A stretch of 32,473 nucleotides of DNA from Methylotenera sp. (lineage in GTDB: Bacteria > Pseudomonadota > Gammaproteobacteria > Burkholderiales > Methylophilaceae). Of this stretch, positions 26,945-32,473 are shown one piece after another. The stretch lies in NCBI GenBank assembly GCA_014378495.1, contig JACMNP010000066.1:1-32473 (forward strand), read 5' to 3'. Position 1 is the stretch's first letter. Each line of letters opens with the position of its first letter. The position numbers and the translations under genes are program-made. Under the pieces are notes generated by a model. The model made no database searches and was not told the DNA's origin. It saw only the letters and a program-made list of their open reading frames with translations.

Positions 26945-28348
26945 TCAACCTTTAATCTTAATACCTAGCTGTTTGAGTTTACGGTATAAATGCGTACGTT
27001 CTAATCCTGCAATCTCAGCAAGTTTACTCATATTATTGGTTACATCTTTTAAGTGGTGTGCAAAATAAAGCCGCTCAAAATCGTCACGTGCCTCGCGCAG
27101 CGGTTGGTTTAACTTAATATCTAATTGTGGTACCTGACCGTTATGTGGATGCTGGCCATTGAGTGCATTTGTGCTTGAACCTAAATACGCGTTTTCTGAA
27201 TGCCATTCAGCTGAAGCGTTTTGCACAACACTCCCCTGCTTTTGATAGGAATTGCCTTGCTGAGTATTATCAATAGAAGCATCGTCGAATTGATGCATGA
27301 TGCGATTCACATCATCTAGCGTGATTTTTTCACCCAGACTCGTTTGTATCAAATTGCGAATCACAGCATCTAACTGTGCCAAATCACCAGGCCAATTTGC
27401 ATTACGCAGACCATTTAAAGCGGCAATATCAAACTCACGATATTCAATACCAGCCAGCTCTAACTGCAAATTAGCAATCGCAACGGCTAAATCAGGAATG
27501 TCTTCTTTATGCTCATCTAAAGCAGGAACCCGCAGCGACACAGCAGATAAAGCTTGCAATAAGTTATGATCAAACAAGCCTTCTGCCTGCAGTTTTGGCA
27601 AATTCTCGCTGGTGCTACACACCACGCGCACATTGTATTTATCTGATTTTGTGATCAGTAACAACAAGCCTTTTTGCTCAGTTTTGCTTAAATCGGCAAT
27701 CTCAGTAATATATAGCACACCATCACGGATAGTTTCCAAAATATCTAAGGGTGCACTTGCTAATTGCCCAAACTCTGTGAGTTGTAGCCAAGGTGTATTT
27801 TGACTTTGTAAATAACGCGCGCATAGTTCTGCACCACAACCTTTGGGTCCTATCAATAATACTGGCCCAGGGCTAATACTAGAGCTGCCAGCAATTTTAT
27901 CTAAGCGATCTTTTAGCGCCACCACAATTGGGCTTTTACCTAAATTCACTAATGTCATTTCAGACTTTGGTAATTGCTCACCATGCTTTAAGGCTGCCCC
28001 TACAGTTTTTAAGAGCTTTTGTAGGGCGATTGGTTTTTCTAAAAAGTCAAAAGCACCGATTCGTGTCGCTTCAACCGCGGTATCAATCGTGCCATGGCCA
28101 GACATCATCACTACCGGCATCGTCAATAATGCATTATTCGCCCACTCTTTAAGCAAACTGATACCGTCACAATCCGGCATCCAAATATCTAGCAATACAA
28201 CATCTGGCCGCTCATGCAAACGAGCAGCCCTCGCAGCAGCAGCATTTTCAGCTAATTGAACGCTATAGCCTTCATCTTGTAAAATATCGCGCAATAATTC
28301 ACGAATGCCGATTTCATCATCTACCACTAATATATGTTTTGATGCCAT
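26945..28348 (-). CDS. NtrX-like response regulator with degenerate AAA+ domain and Fis-type HTH
   Basis: REC domain (VVDDEIGIRELLRDIL, VVLLDIWMPDCDG); RVPALDEHKEDIPDLA and NWPGDLAQLD relics of the sigma-54 activator domain; C-terminal Fis HTH; adjacent to NtrY. Confidence 0.88.
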   Translation of the reverse strand: MASKHILVVDDEIGIRELLRDILQDEGYSVQLAENAAAARAARLHERPDVVLLDIWMPDCDGISLLKEWANNALLTMPVVMMSGHGTIDTAVEATRIGAFDFLEKPIALQKLLKTVGAALKHGEQLPKSEMTLVNLGKSPIVVALKDRLDKIAGSSSISPGPVLLIGPKGCGAELCARYLQSQNTPWLQLTEFGQLASAPLDILETIRDGVLYITEIADLSKTEQKGLLLLITKSDKYNVRVVCSTSENLPKLQAEGLFDHNLLQALSAVSLRVPALDEHKEDIPDLAVAIANLQLELAGIEYREFDIAALNGLRNANWPGDLAQLDAVIRNLIQTSLGEKITLDDVNRIMHQFDDASIDNTQQGNSYQKQGSVVQNASAEWHSENAYLGSSTNALNGQHPHNGQVPQLDIKLNQPLREARDDFERLYFAHHLKDVTNNMSKLAEIAGLERTHLYRKLKQLGIKIKG

Positions 28349-28395
28349 ACCGTCTATTTTCTTAATGTTAAGCCATCATTGTTAGGAAGGTTTAT

Positions 28396-30570
28396 TTATT
28401 TTACAAGCGGAATACTAATGGTTACAACTGCGCCTGATTTTTTTAAATCTGATGCTTTTATATTTAAATTATCGCCCGTTATATTTTCAATTTTAATACT
28501 ACCTTTATGTTCTTCAATAATTTTTTTAACAATGGCTAAACCTAAGCCAGTACCATGTGACTTAGTCGTCATATATGGCTCAAAAGCGTGTGGCATCATC
28601 TCAGTAGGAAAACCTGCTCCATTATCTTCTACTGATAATACTAACATGTCGTTGACTACTTCAGTTTTCACTATAATTTTGGGGGCAGCATGGGTTGTAA
28701 GGGCATCTTGGGCATTCTGTAATAGATTATGTAACACTTGGCGCAGCATAGTCCCGTCACCTTTAATGCTGCAATCTCGCTTTTCTAAATCAAGTTTAAT
28801 TTTAGAACCATTTGCTTGAGTGCCAAGTAAATCATACAGTGATACCACTTCACTAATTAGTTTGTTTAAATCCAAACGTTCTAATTGCGGTGTAGGTGAG
28901 CGCGCATATTCACTAAATTCATTGACCATTGTTTTCATGGCGTGCACTTGATTCACAATTGTTTGAGTAGAACGTTTAAGCATCTCTGCATCGGTATCAT
29001 CTAATTTACTGTGTAATTTATGTGCCATTCGCTCGGCCGAAAGCTGTATTGGCGTGAGTGGATTTTTAATCTCGTGCGCTAGTCTTCTTGCGACCTCTCC
29101 CCAAGCTGCATCACGCTGTGCTTGTATCATCGTGGTTGCATCATCAAACACTGCGACATATCCACCATCTGGCAAACGCGTGCCACGTAAAGTTAAAATC
29201 TGTTTGCCTTGAGCACTCGCTAACTCGATTTGAGTTTGTATTTCATCTTTTTGTGTGGCCGCTTGTGCGTCATCTTGTTCTGTATGTGCAGCAATCGCGT
29301 TCAAAAAACTTTCTAATCGCGTTTGTTTAACAGTAATTTTATCTAAGGTTAACCCAACATAGCTCTCTAAATTAATACCCAAAATATTAGAAGCAGCTTG
29401 GTTGAATGTACGCAACTCTCCCCGCTCATTTAGCGCCAATACGCCCGAAGACAAATGTGCCAGTATCGTCTCTAAATAACCCCGTGCGGCTTCAACCCGC
29501 GCACGATTTCTATCTGCAGCCTTAGTAGCATCACCTAGCTGTTGCGTCATGCTATTAAAAGACTGTACTAATACGCCTAGCTCATCCTTTCCATGAGCAG
29601 GCAACATGGTGCTGTAATCACCGCTGGCAATCGCCTTAGTACCTTCGGCCAACACAGTTAGTGGTGCAGATAATCTGCGACTCAATACAAAAGCAATCGC
29701 CACCGCAGTGAGCATCGCCAACATCATGACTAACGTTAATGTAAGCGCAAACACCTCTCTTAGTGAAGTGCGACTGTAAGAAAGCTGCTGATAATCCTGA
29801 TAGACATCCTGTACTGCTTCAGCCGTAGTCGCGAGTGATTTTGGTACAGGTTGTAATAATTGTAAAATACGGACTTCACCCGTTAAATCTTGCACATTGA
29901 CTGGTGCCAACACGCGTAAATAAAGCCCTTTTTTGCCAATCGGCTCAATACTGCTATAAATACGTTGTCGTGCTTGTCTGAGTTGCGCCACACTAGGTAA
30001 CTCAGGTAAAAAACTAGTTGAATCACTACTAGAGACTGCTAAAATTCTACCTTGTACTGTGAGTAACGCTGCTTCCTGAATGCCACTTTTTTCGCGCAAA
30101 TCATTCAGCATAGAAAAATGCGTGTTCGCTGGCTGAAAAGCCAAACTAGTCGCCATACTTTCGCCTTTTTCCTTAACGTCAGCCAACATAATATCGAGTG
30201 CAGTACGGCCTAGATTAAGACCGCCTTCTAACGCTGCTTCTACTTTAACATTAAACCAAGATTCAATAGACCGCGTTAAAAAATTGACTGATACCAGATA
30301 TACGATTAAACCTGGAATAATGGCCATCAATACAAAAGTAGCAAGTAATCTTAAAGTAAAGCGACTACCTACTACGCGCGCACGGATTTTGCGATATAAC
30401 CCAAAAAGTTGCACACCAATCAGTACAATCAGAAAGACTGCCAATGCAATATTCAGTGCCACTAGCAAAGTGTAATATTCGCCAGAAGCCGCAGTATTAG
30501 CACTAGCATTAGAAAGTAAGTAGAGTAAAATTGCGCCTAATGTAGCGCTAGTGAAAACGATATATTTCAT
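28396..30570 (-). CDS. ntrY: NtrY-like sensor histidine kinase
   Basis: N-terminal TMs, HAMP, PAS, H-box RRLAHEIKNPLTPIQLSAERM, N/G boxes LLQNAQDAL, DNGAGFP, GTGLGLAIVKKIIEEH. Confidence 0.92.
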   Translation of the reverse strand: MKYIVFTSATLGAILLYLLSNASANTAASGEYYTLLVALNIALAVFLIVLIGVQLFGLYRKIRARVVGSRFTLRLLATFVLMAIIPGLIVYLVSVNFLTRSIESWFNVKVEAALEGGLNLGRTALDIMLADVKEKGESMATSLAFQPANTHFSMLNDLREKSGIQEAALLTVQGRILAVSSSDSTSFLPELPSVAQLRQARQRIYSSIEPIGKKGLYLRVLAPVNVQDLTGEVRILQLLQPVPKSLATTAEAVQDVYQDYQQLSYSRTSLREVFALTLTLVMMLAMLTAVAIAFVLSRRLSAPLTVLAEGTKAIASGDYSTMLPAHGKDELGVLVQSFNSMTQQLGDATKAADRNRARVEAARGYLETILAHLSSGVLALNERGELRTFNQAASNILGINLESYVGLTLDKITVKQTRLESFLNAIAAHTEQDDAQAATQKDEIQTQIELASAQGKQILTLRGTRLPDGGYVAVFDDATTMIQAQRDAAWGEVARRLAHEIKNPLTPIQLSAERMAHKLHSKLDDTDAEMLKRSTQTIVNQVHAMKTMVNEFSEYARSPTPQLERLDLNKLISEVVSLYDLLGTQANGSKIKLDLEKRDCSIKGDGTMLRQVLHNLLQNAQDALTTHAAPKIIVKTEVVNDMLVLSVEDNGAGFPTEMMPHAFEPYMTTKSHGTGLGLAIVKKIIEEHKGSIKIENITGDNLNIKASDLKKSGAVVTISIPLVK

Positions 30571-30601
30571 TTACTAAAGTGGTTCATTTAAACGATATTT
30601 C

Positions 30602-31198
30602 TCATTTAAATAGGTTGGGCGACCACTCAAAGCGTTGCGAGGTCATTTTCCAATCATCTGAGCCAATCGCATCTACTTGCAAAGCCTTAGGTAACTTGGT
30701 TTGGTCTAAACGCATGAGCAAAATGGCGTTATAAACTACTCCCTTTTCGACATCTGATTTTTGAAATACTTTAAAATCACTAATGTCTGACAGCGCATCA
30801 ATAGCATCATCTAAACTAGCAAACGTTTTTTGCTGATCGCCTCGCGTGAGTAAATACTGTCGTGAAAGCGGGTGATAGCTCAATGCGATACGGCGTGTAA
30901 CCGTCGCAATTTCATCATCAAACCAATACTTTCTCGGTTGAACTAGTTGAAACTCAATGATGAAATTGAGCACAAAACCCTTAACAATGGCTTGCTCTAT
31001 CTCTTCACTAAACTTAATCTCAACATCAGCATTAAGCACGTAGCTATCTTCTACCAGCTCTAGCTCAGCATTTTCAATATTCAACCCACTTCCATTGGCG
31101 ATAGCAACGTTGGCGACCATCGCCAACAAGCACGCAAAAAAACCAGTGAAAAGAGATTGTTTAATTTTTTTGCAATAATGCATAAAAGAAGCCGTCAT
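30602..31198 (-). CDS. DUF4390 domain exported protein
   Basis: signal peptide; RKYWFDDEIATVTRRIALSYHPLSRQYLLTRG; between ntrY and rsmB as in many betaproteobacteria; alternative start at 31183. Confidence 0.82.
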   Translation of the reverse strand: MTASFMHYCKKIKQSLFTGFFACLLAMVANVAIANGSGLNIENAELELVEDSYVLNADVEIKFSEEIEQAIVKGFVLNFIIEFQLVQPRKYWFDDEIATVTRRIALSYHPLSRQYLLTRGDQQKTFASLDDAIDALSDISDFKVFQKSDVEKGVVYNAILLMRLDQTKLPKALQVDAIGSDDWKMTSQRFEWSPNLFK

Positions 31199-32473
31199 GT
31201 GCGGTAGATGGAATCAGTTGGCCATTAATATGTGTCAGGTTCGGCTGCAATTGCGTCACCATTGACACATCAGTCAATAATTGAAAAGGCAGTTGTATTG
31301 CATCTGGATTATTTTGTAAAAATTTGTCCACTTGTCCTTGATTCTCTTCATAAAAAACTGAACATGTAACATAAAGTAATTTACCACCCTTTGCTAACAT
31401 CTGCCACAAACTGGGTAAAATTTTAGCTTGTTGGGCAACAAAAGAAGTAACATCAGCCTCGCGACGCAACCATTTGATATCTACGTGACGACGAACAATA
31501 CCAGAAGCTGTGCATGGCACATCTGCTAAAATTCTGTCAAAAGGCTCACCATTCCACCAACTGGTAGAAGAAGCATCGCCAACGATTAAGTTAGCCTGCA
31601 AATTTAATCGGTCTAAATTACTTTGCACACGTTGCAAACGCGTTTCATCACTATCAAGCGAAGTCATTGCCACATCTGACAACTCAAGAATATGTCCAGT
31701 TTTACCACCAGGCGCGCAACAAGCATCTAAGACGCTTATGCCTAGTTGTAAGTCTAATAAAGGCGCAGCTAGCTGGGCACCGTAATCTTGTACAGAAACA
31801 ATCCCATCCAGAAAACCTGGTATTTTTTCTACTGGTTGCGGTTTAGTTAAAATAACTGCTTGCGCGCCTATTTGCGTTGCTTCTATATCTTGACGCGCTA
31901 ATAATTGTAGATAATCCTGCATAGTGATTTTGAGTGTATTCACCCGCAAAGTCATCGGTGGATGTTGATTACCTGTTTGCAAGATACTTTGCCAATGATC
32001 TGGATACTGAATTTTTAGCTTATTAATCCACCACTGAGGGTAAGAGTAAGTCGCAACTTCACTGACACTCAACTGTTTAGCCAATTGGTCTTTTTGACGC
32101 AAAAAATTACGCAAAATCCCGTTAACCAAACCTTTAGCCCAAGCTTTTGGCGCCGGTCTTTTAAGCTGATTCACTGCGTGCACAGCTTGATTAACCACTG
32201 TAAAAGAATCCGCCTTATCATGCAATAACTGAAAAACTGCCACTAATAGCAATGCATGAATACGCTCATCCGTCAGCGGCTTTTCCATGAGTTGCGTAAG
32301 ATAAGCATCAATCTCGCCATAAAAGCGCAAGGTGCCATAACTTAAATCTGCCGCAGCACCTTTTTGTTGAGGTGTAGCATTAGGAAATAAAGACAATGCC
32401 GCAGGCAACGCCAAAGTAAGGTTACGACCAGAAAACACTTGATGCACAGCATCAGCGGCGATAAGTTGAGAGA
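31161..32473 (-). CDS. rsmB: 16S rRNA (cytosine-967-C5)-methyltransferase RsmB, truncated at window edge
   Basis: LDACCAPGGKTGHILEL; DRILADVPCTASGIVRRHVDIKWLRR; YVTCSVFYEENQGQ; the reading frame stays open upstream of the listed GTG start to the window end (SQLIAADAVHQVFSGRNLTLALP). Confidence 0.93.
   Translation of the reverse strand, partial: SQLIAADAVHQVFSGRNLTLALPAALSLFPNATPQQKGAAADLSYGTLRFYGEIDAYLTQLMEKPLTDERIHALLLVAVFQLLHDKADSFTVVNQAVHAVNQLKRPAPKAWAKGLVNGILRNFLRQKDQLAKQLSVSEVATYSYPQWWINKLKIQYPDHWQSILQTGNQHPPMTLRVNTLKITMQDYLQLLARQDIEATQIGAQAVILTKPQPVEKIPGFLDGIVSVQDYGAQLAAPLLDLQLGISVLDACCAPGGKTGHILELSDVAMTSLDSDETRLQRVQSNLDRLNLQANLIVGDASSTSWWNGEPFDRILADVPCTASGIVRRHVDIKWLRREADVTSFVAQQAKILPSLWQMLAKGGKLLYVTCSVFYEENQGQVDKFLQNNPDAIQLPFQLLTDVSMVTQLQPNLTHINGQLIPSTAHDGFFYALLQKN

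Noticed and set aside
1-32473. CRISPR arrays, IS elements, prophage genes, tRNA/rRNA genes, toxin-antitoxin pairs
   Set aside because: No regularly spaced repeat array, transposase, integrase or structural RNA gene was recognised by eye; the window is dense with core genes.

Overview
The window looks like ordinary core chromosome from an AT-rich betaproteobacterium. Gene content and order suggest Methylophilaceae/Methylotenera-like, but this is inference and was not searched. It carries about 31 protein genes: perM-like/hda/CNNM/FAD-dehydrogenase; a ChaA-type antiporter; an isolated soxYZ pair; a BepA-like M48 protease; moaC; thiO; a CPA2 K+/H+ antiporter; kdsD-kdsC-lptC-lptA-lptB-rpoN-hpf-hprK-rapZ-EIIA(Man)-ptsH-ptsI; DUF4870; prlC; xth; and ntrX-ntrY-DUF4390-rsmB. 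rsmB runs off the right edge. I saw no mobile element, CRISPR array, rRNA or tRNA, and no convincing new multi-gene defence or biosynthetic system. The observations most worth a second look are: (1) an NtrX-like regulator whose AAA+ domain appears to have lost the GAFTGA loop, Walker A Lys, Walker B Asp, arginine fingers and sensor II Arg; (2) a nested long-range inverted-repeat structure in the hpf leader; (3) a ptsI leader with a 12-bp tandem repeat, a GNRA-loop hairpin next to the start codon and a 39-codon ORF overlapping ptsI; (4) a mini-ORF coupled to lptC by an ATGA overlap; (5) a permease-less regulatory PTS lacking ptsN at its usual place; (6) an isolated soxYZ pair with a shortened SoxY C-terminus; and (7) a shortened Hda. 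All structural RNA claims are by eye, with no folding or homology search.
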